A stretch of 33,741 nucleotides of DNA from an uncultured Rivibacter sp. (GTDB taxonomy: Bacteria > Pseudomonadota > Gammaproteobacteria > Burkholderiales > Burkholderiaceae): positions 1-33,741 of the forward strand of contig CAMLNA010000036.1 of assembly GCA_946481025.1 (NCBI GenBank), read 5' to 3'. This document shows, piece after piece, positions 7,834 to 15,377 of this stretch. Position 1 is the stretch's first letter. Each line of letters starts with the position of its first letter. A program made the translations under genes and the position numbers. The notes beneath the pieces are model-generated. The model saw only the letters and a program-made list of their open reading frames with translations. It ran no database searches and was not told the DNA's origin.

Positions 7834-8562
7834 TCACCGGCCCGTGGGCCGCCAGGCCGAGAAACCGCCTTGCTGCGTCATCTGGCTCACCGCCAGCACG
7901 GCTTGCGTGCGCGAGCTGACGCCCAGCGCACGCAGCACCGCAGCCACGTGGTCCTTCACGGTTTCGACCGAGAGGTTGAGCTCGCGGGCGATGAGCTTGT
8001 TGGGCTTGCCCTGCAGCAGCAGCGCCAGCACGTCGGTCTGGCGCGGCGTGAGGCCCAGCGAGGCCAGCGCCTGGGGCTTCTGGAAGTCGCTCGCGCCGGC
8101 CTCCCGGCGCACCACCCGCAGGTAGCCCGGCGTGGTGTCCGGCTCCTGCGCGGACGGGGCAGTGCCGCTGCCCATGGTCATGGGCGGCACGTAGATGCCG
8201 CCGGACATGACCAGGCGCAGCGCCTCGAAAAGCTGTTCGTTGCTGGCGCGCTTGGGCACGAAACCCATCGCGCCCATGTCGATGGAACGGATGACGTCGC
8301 TCGTGCGGTCGGAGGCCGACACCACCACCACCGGCAGGGCGGGGTAGGTTTCGCGCAGATCGGCCAGCAGGTCGAAGCCGTTGGCGTCGCCGAGTTGCAG
8401 GTCGAGCAGCACCAGGTCGAAATCGGAATCGGCGGCCAGCGCCGCGCGGGCTTCCCGGGCACTGCCGGCCCCGGCCACCGTGACGTCGTCACCCAGGCCC
8501 TTGATCACCGTCTGCAGCGCAGAGAGGATGAGCGGGTGGTCGTCGATCAGCAGCACTTTCAT
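7834..8562 (-). CDS. NarL/LuxR-type response regulator
   Basis: This 242-residue response regulator has an N-terminal receiver domain (acidic pair in LLIDDHP, phospho-acceptor Asp54 in LVLLDLQLGD, Lys in FVPKRAS) and a C-terminal LuxR-type helix-turn-helix from about residue 168 (LTPRQTDVLALLLQGKPNKL, then SVETVKDHV). The ATG at 8562 is chosen because the receiver begins immediately with MKVLLIDDH; 35 further in-frame codons upstream have no domain character. The gene points toward the radical SAM/kinase operon, 208 bases away. By position and family it is the probable output of the hybrid kinase at 4235-6049, which would pass phosphate from its own receiver or directly. Target genes cannot be inferred. 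Confidence 0.93.
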   Translation of the reverse strand: MKVLLIDDHPLILSALQTVIKGLGDDVTVAGAGSAREARAALAADSDFDLVLLDLQLGDANGFDLLADLRETYPALPVVVVSASDRTSDVIRSIDMGAMGFVPKRASNEQLFEALRLVMSGGIYVPPMTMGSGTAPSAQEPDTTPGYLRVVRREAGASDFQKPQALASLGLTPRQTDVLALLLQGKPNKLIARELNLSVETVKDHVAAVLRALGVSSRTQAVLAVSQMTQQGGFSAWRPTGR

Positions 8563-8662
8563 TGCGTTCGCTCTTTCCGGGGCTGGCCGTTTCGTGGCGG
8601 CAGCGGGTGTGTTTGCGGCTCTCGCCTGTGCGCGCGATCCTAATTCAGCGGCCCGGTCCCGC

Positions 8663-8686
8663 CACACCCCCCCTCACGGGGGTGTG
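8663..8686 (-). terminator. GC hairpin over the MaoC stop codon
   Basis: A perfect 9-bp stem (CACACCCCC at 8663-8671 with GGGGGTGTG at 8678-8686) has a six-base loop that contains the stop codon of the MaoC gene. No T-tract follows on the minus strand, so it may be a Rho-type terminator or a 3'-end stabiliser rather than an intrinsic terminator. It lies about 100 bases upstream of the response-regulator start and would insulate that gene. Confidence 0.45.
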
Positions 8687-9132
8687 AAGCGGCGCGTCAC
8701 CGACTCGGCCACGCACACGGGCTTGGCCGAGCCTTCCCGCTCCATCGAGGCTTCGATGGTGAGCTGCGCCCCGCCCTCGATGGCCTCGTAGGCGAGCAGC
8801 CTGAAATGCGCCCGGAGCCTGCTGCCCACCGGCACCGGCGCGGTGAACCGCACCCGGTTGAGGCCGTAGTTCACGCCCAGGTGCGAGTCGGCCACCGCGA
8901 ACGCGGTCTCGAAGAACACCGGCAGCAGGCTCAGCGTGAGGAAGCCGTGGGCGATGGTGGTGCCGAACGGGCCCTTCGCGGCGCGTTCGGCGTCCACGTG
9001 GATCCACTGGTGGTCGCCGGTGGCGCGGGCGAACTCGTCGATGCGCGACTGCTCGATGGTGAGCCAGTCGCTGAGCCCGATCTCCTGCCCCACCAGGGCT
9101 TCGAGGTCCTTCAGATGCGCAAACGTCTTCAT
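8674..9132 (-). CDS. MaoC-family (R)-hydratase-like protein
   Basis: This 152-residue single hot-dog-fold protein belongs to the MaoC/hydratase-2 family, which hydrates enoyl-CoA thioesters to (R)-3-hydroxyacyl-CoA. The catalytic Asp and His are in the signature ATGDHQWIHVD (residues about 40-50), followed by GPFGTTIAHGFLTLSL, the standard substrate-tunnel segment. Length is normal for a stand-alone MaoC protein. In PHA-forming Burkholderiales such enzymes can feed beta-oxidation intermediates into polyester synthesis, but nothing nearby fixes the pathway. It lies 97 bases downstream of the parA-like gene on the same strand and may or may not share its transcript. Confidence 0.92.
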   Translation of the reverse strand: MKTFAHLKDLEALVGQEIGLSDWLTIEQSRIDEFARATGDHQWIHVDAERAAKGPFGTTIAHGFLTLSLLPVFFETAFAVADSHLGVNYGLNRVRFTAPVPVGSRLRAHFRLLAYEAIEGGAQLTIEASMEREGSAKPVCVAESVTRRFTPP

Positions 9133-9229
9133 GGAGCCGGGGCGCGCGGCGCCTGCGGTTGGTGTCGAGGGGCCCGATGGTGCAGGCGGGCGGCCGCCGC
9201 GTCAGTCACCTGTGCGGCAGCGGCCGGCC

Positions 9230-9847
9230 TTACTGGGCGGCCCATGCGGTGACGGGAGCCCATTGCTCCAGGTCCTTTTCGACCCGGCCGGGCGCCACGT
9301 CCCACAGGGTGAGCCCGCGGGCGGCGAGGTGCACGTAGTTCTGCGTGTCGCGCAGGTGGGTGAGCACCGGCGCTCCCAGCGTCTCGAGAAAGCTCCTGAG
9401 CTGGTCGGCGGCGATGGTGTGGTCCTTCACGCGATTGCCGACCACGGCGACCTTCACCTTGCCGTGCCTGCGGCGCGCCTGCAGCTCGGCCACGAAGGCC
9501 CGGGTGGCGTAGATGTCGAAGATGCTGGGCTGCAAGGGCACGAGCACGTAGTCGGCCAGCTTCATCACTTCGTCGAGCCGCTTGCCGTGCAGCCCGGCGG
9601 GGGTGTCGATCACCACGTGGGTGGTGCCCTTGGGCGGCTTGACGATGTCTTCGTGGTCGGTGTCCCAGGTGGCGATGGTGGGCAGCTCGGGCGGGCGCAG
9701 CGACAGCCAGGTGCGGGCCGACTGCTGGCGGTCCACGTCGCCCAGCATCACCGCGTGCCCCTGCCGGGCCAGCCAGCCGGCCAGGTTGGTCGACAGCGTG
9801 GACTTGCCCACGCCCCCCTTCGGATTGGCCACCACGATGACCGGCAT
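9230..9847 (-). CDS. ParA/MinD-family ATPase, orphan
   Basis: This 205-residue ATPase starts with the deviant Walker A motif KGGVGKST (residues 10-17), followed by GDVDRQQSA, the Walker-B-like segment VVIDTPAG and a switch-type LVPLQPS. It is a short ParA without the N-terminal DNA-binding extension of plasmid ParA proteins. No parB or parS-like cluster lies next to it. Short orphan ParA proteins position cellular cargo such as chemoreceptor clusters, carboxysomes or storage granules; the MaoC neighbour does not settle which. The gene is divergent from the kefF-like gene across 73 bases. Confidence 0.92.
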   Translation of the reverse strand: MPVIVVANPKGGVGKSTLSTNLAGWLARQGHAVMLGDVDRQQSARTWLSLRPPELPTIATWDTDHEDIVKPPKGTTHVVIDTPAGLHGKRLDEVMKLADYVLVPLQPSIFDIYATRAFVAELQARRRHGKVKVAVVGNRVKDHTIAADQLRSFLETLGAPVLTHLRDTQNYVHLAARGLTLWDVAPGRVEKDLEQWAPVTAWAAQ

Positions 9848-9920
9848 TGCGCGCTCCTACCGTTGTGTCGATCGGGTATGTTAGCGGCGACTTCCAAGAC
9901 GCCTCCCAGGATCAACCCAC

Positions 9921-10538
9921 ATGGCCCGTACCCTCGTGCTGCTCGCCCACCCCGACCTGCGCCATTCGCGCGTGACCCGCGCGCTCATGGCCGCGATGCA
10001 GCCCATGCAGGGGCCGGACCTGGCGGTGCGCGACCTCTATGCGCTCTACCCGGACTACGTGATCGACGTGCCTGCCGAACAGGCCGAGCTGGCGCAGGCC
10101 GAACTCGTCGTGTGGCTGCACCCCTTCCACTGGTACAGCATGCCCTCGCTGATGAAGCTCTGGCTCGACGAGGTGCTGGCCTATGGCTGGGCCTACGGCC
10201 ACGACGGCCGCGCGCTCGAGGGCAAGGACCTGTGGCTGGTCACGTCGACCGGCGGCGGCGAGGCCGCCTACCATCCGGCCGGCTACAACCGCTATTTCTT
10301 CGACGCCTTCTTGCCTCCCTACGAGCAGACCGCCGCGCTGTGCGGCATGCGTTTCCTGCCGCCGATGGCGTTGCACGCCGCCCACAAGGTCGACACCGCG
10401 ACCCTGCAGAAGCACGCCGCACTGTTCGCCGAGCGCCTGGCGAGCTACCCCGCCTGGCCCGAGCTCGCCGAACTGGAAGAACGCGAGATCTGCGACGTGC
10501 CCGAAGCCGACCGGCCGCAGGACGCGGTCGCGGTCTGA
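9921..10538 (+). CDS. kefF: KefF-like NAD(P)H oxidoreductase, ancillary to KefC
   Basis: This 205-residue flavodoxin-fold quinone reductase belongs to the KefF/MdaB/NQO family. It starts with LVLLAHPDLRHSRV, the FMN/FAD phosphate-binding start of the family, and has the characteristic HPFHWYSMPSLMKLWLDEVL and STGGG segments. KefF proteins bind the KefC antiporter and are needed for full glutathione-gated potassium efflux during electrophile stress. The kefC-like gene begins 37 bases downstream on the same strand, so the pair is very probably an operon and this assignment is supported by context. AGGA upstream of the ATG at 9921 serves as ribosome-binding site. Confidence 0.92.
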   Translation: MARTLVLLAHPDLRHSRVTRALMAAMQPMQGPDLAVRDLYALYPDYVIDVPAEQAELAQAELVVWLHPFHWYSMPSLMKLWLDEVLAYGWAYGHDGRALEGKDLWLVTSTGGGEAAYHPAGYNRYFFDAFLPPYEQTAALCGMRFLPPMALHAAHKVDTATLQKHAALFAERLASYPAWPELAELEEREICDVPEADRPQDAVAV

Positions 10539-10575
10539 GCTTGTCTACTCAAGAACCCCATCGAGAGACCCCTGC

Positions 10576-12384
10576 ATGGAACACAGCTCCTGGCTCACTT
10601 CGAGCCTCGTCTTCCTGGCCGCCGCGGTACTGGCCGTGCCCCTGGCCAAGGCCCTCGGCCTCGGATCGATCATCGGGTACCTGGCCGCCGGCATCGTGAT
10701 CGGGCCGTTCGGCCTGAAGCTGGTGGACGATCCCAACACGCTGCTGCATTTCGCCGAGTTCGGCGTCGTGCTGATGCTCTTCCTGGTCGGCCTGGAACTC
10801 GAGCCGCGCCGCCTGTGGGCGCTGCGCCGGCCCATCTTCGGCTGGGGCATGGCCCAGGTGCTGGCCTGCGCCGCGGTGATGGCGGGTGCGGCCATGCTGG
10901 CCGGCGTGCCCTGGCGCATGGCGGTGGTGGCCGCGCTCGGGCTGGCGCTGTCGTCCACCGCGGTGGCGCTGCAGGTCATGGCCGATCGCAACCTGATGCC
11001 CACGTCGTCGGGCCAGGCCGGCTTTTCGATCCTGCTGTTCCAGGACGTGGCCGCCATTCCCATCCTGGCGCTGATCCCGCTGCTGGGCACCGCTGCGGCC
11101 GACGACGGCAACGTGTGGATCGAGGCCGCGCGGGCGGCCGGGGTCATCGCGGCCATCGTGCTGGTGGGCCGGCTGCTGCTGCGCCATGCCTTCCGCTGGA
11201 TCGCCCGCAGCCGCACGCCGGAGATCTTCACAGCCGCCTCGCTCGGGCTGGTGGTAGGCATCGCGGCCCTGATGCAGGCGGTGGGCCTGTCGATGGCGCT
11301 GGGCGCCTTCCTGGGCGGCGTGCTGCTCGCCGAAAGCGAATACAAGCGCGAACTCGAAACCGACGTCGAGCCCTTCAAGGGCCTGCTGCTCGGCCTGTTC
11401 TTCATGGCCGTGGGCATGAGCATCGACTTCGGCGCCCTGCTCGCCCGCCCCGGCGTGGTGGCGCTGATCCTGGTCGGCTTCCTTGCGTTGAAGGCCGGGG
11501 TGCTGTGGATCATCGCGCGGGCCATGGCCCTGCCCTACCAGGAGCGGCCCGTGTTCACGCTGCTGCTCGCCCAGGGCGGCGAGTTCGCCTTCGTGGTGTT
11601 CCAGCAGGCGGCCGGCGCGCGCGTGTTCAGCGCCGAGGCGAGTTCGGTACTCATCGGTGCGGTGGCGCTGAGCATGGTGCTCACGCCGCTGCTGCTGGTG
11701 GTGATCGACCGCTTCGTGATCCCGCGCTACGCCGACTGCGACGTGCCCGCGCTCGAAGAACTGGCCGAGCCGCAGGACGCGCCGGTCATCATTGCCGGCT
11801 TCGGCCGCTACGGGCAGATCATCGGCCGCCTGCTGTATGCCAACGGCCTGAAGGCGACCGTGCTCGACCACGACGCCGAGCAGGTGGAGACGGTGCGGCG
11901 CTTCGGCTTCACCGTCTACTACGGCGACGCGACCCGGCTCGATCTCCTGCGCACCGCGGGCGCCGCTTCCGCGCGCGTCCTGGTGCTCGCCATCGACGAC
12001 ATGGAGCAAAGCCTCAAGGTGGCCGACCTGGCGCGCGAGCACTTTCCGCAGCTCACGGTGGTGGCGCGGGCGCGCAACGTGCAGCACTACTACGCGCTGC
12101 GCGACCGCGGCGTGGCATTCGTCGAGCGCGAGACGCTGGACGCGGCGCTGGCCAGCGGGCGCAGCGTGCTCGAGCAGATGGGCTGGCTGCCCCACCATGC
12201 GCGGCAGCTGGCAATGCGCTTTCGCCGCCACAACGTCGAGCAGGTGGAGCGCATGTGGCCGCACCACAAGGACCAGGCGCAGCTCATGGCCATGGCCAAG
12301 GCCGGGCGGCAGCAGCTGGAGGAGCTGTTTGCGCAGGAACGCGCGCAAGCCAGGGAGCGCAAGGTCGAAGGCTGGGGCGGCTGA
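10576..12384 (+). CDS. kefC: KefC/KefB-type K+:H+ antiporter (CPA2 family)
   Basis: This 602-residue protein has an N-terminal CPA2 transporter domain of about 12 hydrophobic helices (residues 5-380), then a cytoplasmic RCK_N/TrkA-N domain. That domain begins at VIIAGFGRYGQIIGRLL near residue 404, a Rossmann NAD-binding glycine motif. The C-terminus is a charged helical tail. The segment FAEFGVVLMLFLVGLELEP is typical of the Kef subfamily. In E. coli KefC is held shut by glutathione and opened by glutathione adducts, acidifying the cytoplasm to protect against electrophiles. The preceding kefF-like gene supports the Kef assignment over other CPA2 antiporters. The start at 10576 follows GAGAGACC. 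Confidence 0.94.
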   Translation: MEHSSWLTSSLVFLAAAVLAVPLAKALGLGSIIGYLAAGIVIGPFGLKLVDDPNTLLHFAEFGVVLMLFLVGLELEPRRLWALRRPIFGWGMAQVLACAAVMAGAAMLAGVPWRMAVVAALGLALSSTAVALQVMADRNLMPTSSGQAGFSILLFQDVAAIPILALIPLLGTAAADDGNVWIEAARAAGVIAAIVLVGRLLLRHAFRWIARSRTPEIFTAASLGLVVGIAALMQAVGLSMALGAFLGGVLLAESEYKRELETDVEPFKGLLLGLFFMAVGMSIDFGALLARPGVVALILVGFLALKAGVLWIIARAMALPYQERPVFTLLLAQGGEFAFVVFQQAAGARVFSAEASSVLIGAVALSMVLTPLLLVVIDRFVIPRYADCDVPALEELAEPQDAPVIIAGFGRYGQIIGRLLYANGLKATVLDHDAEQVETVRRFGFTVYYGDATRLDLLRTAGAASARVLVLAIDDMEQSLKVADLAREHFPQLTVVARARNVQHYYALRDRGVAFVERETLDAALASGRSVLEQMGWLPHHARQLAMRFRRHNVEQVERMWPHHKDQAQLMAMAKAGRQQLEELFAQERAQARERKVEGWGG

Positions 12385-12414
12385 GTCGCGGCTGAATCGC
12401 GGGTTGGCCGAAAG

Positions 12415-12846
12415 CTACCGGGTCGCCCGACGCCTCACCGCCTCGATGTAGGCCTCCCCGTCCGGGGGCAGGCCGCTGCGCTGCGAGGCCCAGATCATTT
12501 CGCCCAGGCATTCCATCGCCTCGTGCTGCGCCTCGTGCATGGACCCGCGCCGATGCGCCAGCAGCTCCACCGCCTGCTTGATGCCGCGCGGCTGGTCGAT
12601 GCTCACCTGCTCGGTGATCGACAGGTGCATCGACAGGTGCAGGAACGGATTGGTCCGCCCTTCCTCCACCGTGTAGCTGGCCGCCACCGCCGCCTGTGCG
12701 TCCGACAGGTCGTCGAAGTACTCCGGGTGCTGTGAGATCCAATCGGCCGCCAGCGCCTCCAGCGGCGTCAACGGCTCCTTCGCCCGGTCCTTGCGAAAGG
12801 TTTCGCAGAAGAAAAGGCGCACTTCGTGCTGGCTGGGTTCGAACAT
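12415..12846 (-). CDS. DUF1841 family protein
   Basis: This 143-residue soluble protein has the features of the DUF1841 family found in beta- and gamma-proteobacteria: the start [13 protein letters not shown], the middle [24 protein letters not shown], and the end [19 protein letters not shown]. No catalytic function is established for the family. Conserved His and acidic residues in the second half could bind a metal, but this is speculation. It is convergent with kefC and divergent from the reductase gene at 12885 across only 38 bases, which contain a perfect palindrome. Confidence 0.9.
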   Translation of the reverse strand: MFEPSQHEVRLFFCETFRKDRAKEPLTPLEALAADWISQHPEYFDDLSDAQAAVAASYTVEEGRTNPFLHLSMHLSITEQVSIDQPRGIKQAVELLAHRRGSMHEAQHEAMECLGEMIWASQRSGLPPDGEAYIEAVRRRATR

Positions 12847-12847
12847 T

Positions 12848-12859
12848 CGACAATTGTCG
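12848..12859. promoter_or_regulatory. Perfect 12-bp palindrome in a divergent gap
   Basis: CGACAATTGTCG lies in the 38-base space between the DUF1841 gene and the reductase gene, directly upstream of the DUF1841 start codon and 26 bases before the reductase start. A dimeric regulator site is possible, and so is chance. No promoter boxes can be assigned with confidence. Confidence 0.35.
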
Positions 12860-12884
12860 CTTCCGACTTCAAACCCCTGCCGAC

Positions 12885-13460
12885 ATGAACGTCACCACCG
12901 AACAGCTCTTCACCGAGGCGCGCACCCACAACGCCTGGCTCGACAAGCCCGTCTCCGACGAGCAGCTGCGCCAGCTCTACGACCTGCTCAAGTGGGGCCC
13001 CACGTCGGCCAACTGCAGCCCGATGCGGGTGATCTTCTGCAAGTCGCCCGAGGCCAAGGCCAGGCTGGTGCCCCTGATGGACCCGGGCAATCGCGACAAG
13101 ACCGGCAAGGCGCCGGTGACGGCCATCATCGGCATGGACATGGCGTTCTACGAGCAGCTGCCCAGGCTCTTCCCGCACACCGACGCCCGCTCGTGGTTCG
13201 CCGGCAAGGAAGCCAAGATCGCCGACACCGCCTTCCGCAACGGCAGCCTGCAGGGCGCCTACCTCATCCTCGCGGCGCGGGCCATCGGCCTCGATTGCGG
13301 GCCGATGAGCGGCTTCGACGCAGCCGCGGTGGATGCCGCCTTCTGGGCCGGCACCACGGTGAAGACCAACTTCGTCTGCAGCCTGGGCCACGGCGACAAG
13401 ACCCAGCTGTTCCCCCGCAGCCCGCGGCTGGACTTTCAAGAAGCCTGCAGCATCGCCTGA
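12885..13460 (+). CDS. RutE/HadB-like nitroreductase-family reductase
   Basis: This 191-residue FMN enzyme belongs to the malonic semialdehyde reductase (RutE) branch of the nitroreductase family. Visible family segments are [57 protein letters not shown] and [12 protein letters not shown]. RutE reduces the toxic malonic semialdehyde from pyrimidine breakdown to 3-hydroxypropionate, but no other rut genes are present here. In Burkholderiales this reductase often stands alone, so the substrate is not fixed. The start at 12885 gives the typical family length. Its stop overlaps the start of the TauE/SafE gene by one base (TGATG), so the two are translationally coupled. Confidence 0.9.
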   Translation: MNVTTEQLFTEARTHNAWLDKPVSDEQLRQLYDLLKWGPTSANCSPMRVIFCKSPEAKARLVPLMDPGNRDKTGKAPVTAIIGMDMAFYEQLPRLFPHTDARSWFAGKEAKIADTAFRNGSLQGAYLILAARAIGLDCGPMSGFDAAAVDAAFWAGTTVKTNFVCSLGHGDKTQLFPRSPRLDFQEACSIA

Positions 13461-14215
13461 TGCTGCCGCCCGTCATCACCGACCCGTCGTTCTACGCGGT
13501 GGCCGTGCCGGCCGTGCTGCTGATGGGCGTGTCCAAGAGCGGCTTCGGTGCCGGCTTCGGCGCGCTGGCGGTGCCGCTCATGGCGCTGGCCGTGCCGGTG
13601 CCGCAGGCGGCCGCCATCCTGCTGCCGCTGCTGCTGGTGATGGACGTGCTGGGCCTGGCTGCCCTGGTGAAGGAAGCCGATCGCGGCCTGCTCAGGCTGC
13701 TGCTGCCCGCCGGCCTCCTGGGCACGGTGATCGGCACCGTGCTGTTCGGGCTGCTGCCCGCACACGTGGTGGCCGGCGTGGTGGGTGCGCTCACCTTGCT
13801 GTTCCTGGCGCAGCGCCTCTTCTTTCCCGCCCAGGCCGACGCGCCGCCGCCGCCGCGCTGGCTGGGCTTCGCGCTCGGCACCGCGTCGGGCTTCACCAGC
13901 TTCGTGGCCCATGCCGGCGGGCCGCCGGTGAGCGTGTACCTGCTGCCGCTGCGCCTGCAGCCGGTGGTGTTCACCGCCACCATGGCGGTGTTCTTCGCGG
14001 CGGTGAATGCGTCGAAGTGGATCCCTTACGCATGGCTCGGGCTCATCGACCTCACCAACATGGCGACCTCGGTCGCGCTGATGCCGCTGGCGCCGCTGGG
14101 CGTGTGGCTGGGCGTGCGTTTCGTGCGGCGCGTGGACCAGCGGCTGTTCTACCGGCTCATCCACCTCGGCATGTTTCTCACCGGCGCCAAGCTGTTGTGG
14201 GACGGGCTGAAGTGA
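13460..14215 (+). CDS. TauE/SafE-family anion permease
   Basis: This 251-residue protein has about eight hydrophobic helices and the two-half architecture of the TauE/SafE (sulfite/organosulfonate exporter) family. Each half carries a typical helix-breaking stretch: LMGVSKSGFGAGFGALAVPL near residue 20 and GTASGFTSFVAHAGGPPVS near 140. Members export sulfite, sulfoacetate or other small organic anions; the substrate here is unknown. It overlaps the reductase gene by one base, which suggests that the permease may handle a product or substrate of that enzyme. It ends four bases before the convergent AraC gene. Confidence 0.92.
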   Translation: MLPPVITDPSFYAVAVPAVLLMGVSKSGFGAGFGALAVPLMALAVPVPQAAAILLPLLLVMDVLGLAALVKEADRGLLRLLLPAGLLGTVIGTVLFGLLPAHVVAGVVGALTLLFLAQRLFFPAQADAPPPPRWLGFALGTASGFTSFVAHAGGPPVSVYLLPLRLQPVVFTATMAVFFAAVNASKWIPYAWLGLIDLTNMATSVALMPLAPLGVWLGVRFVRRVDQRLFYRLIHLGMFLTGAKLLWDGLK

Positions 14216-14218
14216 GCG

Positions 14219-15199
14219 TCAACAGACCCTGGCTCGCAGCTCGCTCGGTGACATGCCGTAGGCCGCGCGGAACGCCTTGCTGAAGTGGCCGGGGTCGGTG
14301 AAGCCCCAGTGCCGGGCGATCTCGGCGATGTGCCTGGCCTTCAGCGCGCGGCTGCCCAGGTCGCGCCGGCACATCGCCAGGCGCTGGTCACGGATGTAGG
14401 CCGACAGGGTGCTGCCGCTGCCCTCGAACAGCTTGTGCAGGTTGCGTTCGGACATGCGGAAGGCTTGCGCCAGCGAGGCGACGCCGAGCGCCGGATCCGC
14501 CAGGTGCCTGTCGATGTGGCGCTGCACCTGCTCGAGCAGGACCTGCCTCAACCGGGGTGAGGGCAATGACGGCTGAGCGCCGAGGCACACGCCCAGCAGG
14601 TCGAGCGTGGCGTCGAGCACCGGTTCGCGGCTGGCCGGCGCCAGCTCGCCGAAGTGCCGCATCAGCGCGCGGAAGTGGTCCACGAACAAGCCGCCGGCTC
14701 CGCTGGGCCCGCCCATGGGCCGGCCCACCAGGTCGCGCACACGCGGCATGCGCCGCAACAGTTCGCGCTCGGGCACGAGCAGCGACATCTGGCGCAATTG
14801 CTGCCCGGTGGCGAAGGCCATCGGCCGCGTGCTGTCCCACAAGGTGAACATGCCCTGGGTCAGGTGCACCTCTTCGCCGTCGCCGAAGCGCAGCGTTTCG
14901 CTGCCCTCGGCGATCATCACGACGGTGAGGTAGGCCTCGTCGTCGTGGGCGATCTGCGCACGGCTGCGCGTGCCGCTCACGCGGGTGGGCGCCGTGCAGT
15001 CCGTCAACCGCACGCCGCCCAGGCGGTGCTGGCGCATGGAGGCGGGGAAGCGCTCGCAGGCGATCTGCGGGATGTCCCAGCTCAGGTGCGCATCGACGAT
15101 CACCTCGCGCCAGGCGTCGAACTGGCGGCCCGGCGGCAGCGCCGAGGTGGTCCACACATCGGTCGGGGCACGTTCGAGGACGGGGCTTGCGATGTTCAT
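14219..15199 (-). CDS. AraC-family regulator (paralogue 1)
   Basis: This 326-residue protein has an N-terminal AraC-binding-like domain of about 210 residues, starting with PGRQFDAWREVIVDAHLSWDIP and including GEEVHLTQGMFTLWDSTRPM. The C-terminal AraC/XylS double helix-turn-helix spans residues about 225-326 and ends in IARHWGFTDPGHFSKAFRAA and YGMSPSELRAR. The ATG at 15199 is preferred to an in-frame ATG at 15262 because the domain begins right after it. The protein is clearly paralogous to the regulator at 16577-17416 over about 270 residues. The family typically activates catabolic or stress genes in response to a small ligand. Its target could be the TauE/SafE or reductase genes, but nothing shows this. 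Confidence 0.93.
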   Translation of the reverse strand: MNIASPVLERAPTDVWTTSALPPGRQFDAWREVIVDAHLSWDIPQIACERFPASMRQHRLGGVRLTDCTAPTRVSGTRSRAQIAHDDEAYLTVVMIAEGSETLRFGDGEEVHLTQGMFTLWDSTRPMAFATGQQLRQMSLLVPERELLRRMPRVRDLVGRPMGGPSGAGGLFVDHFRALMRHFGELAPASREPVLDATLDLLGVCLGAQPSLPSPRLRQVLLEQVQRHIDRHLADPALGVASLAQAFRMSERNLHKLFEGSGSTLSAYIRDQRLAMCRRDLGSRALKARHIAEIARHWGFTDPGHFSKAFRAAYGMSPSELRARVC

Positions 15200-15377
15200 G
15201 GCCTGTTCGCTGGATGAAGGGAAGACTCGCTTCGACGCGACCCGGCAGCGTACGGGATGCACGACCCGAAGGCATTACGCAACGATGACCGTACCCTGAC
15301 GGAGCCGGTGAAGCCCCACCCGGGCCTCCACCAGCCTTCAAAAATCCCCCGCCCGTCGTACTCGCGAAAGATCCAGG

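Noticed and set aside
9230..9847. ParA gene as a sign of a plasmid or a replication origin
   Set aside because: There is no replication initiator, ParB, parS cluster or iteron, and the neighbours are chromosomal housekeeping genes.
10549..12348. A 599-codon open frame antisense to kefC
   Set aside because: It is a His/Gly/Arg-rich shadow typical of high-GC DNA. The sense strand encodes a complete, motif-rich KefC protein.
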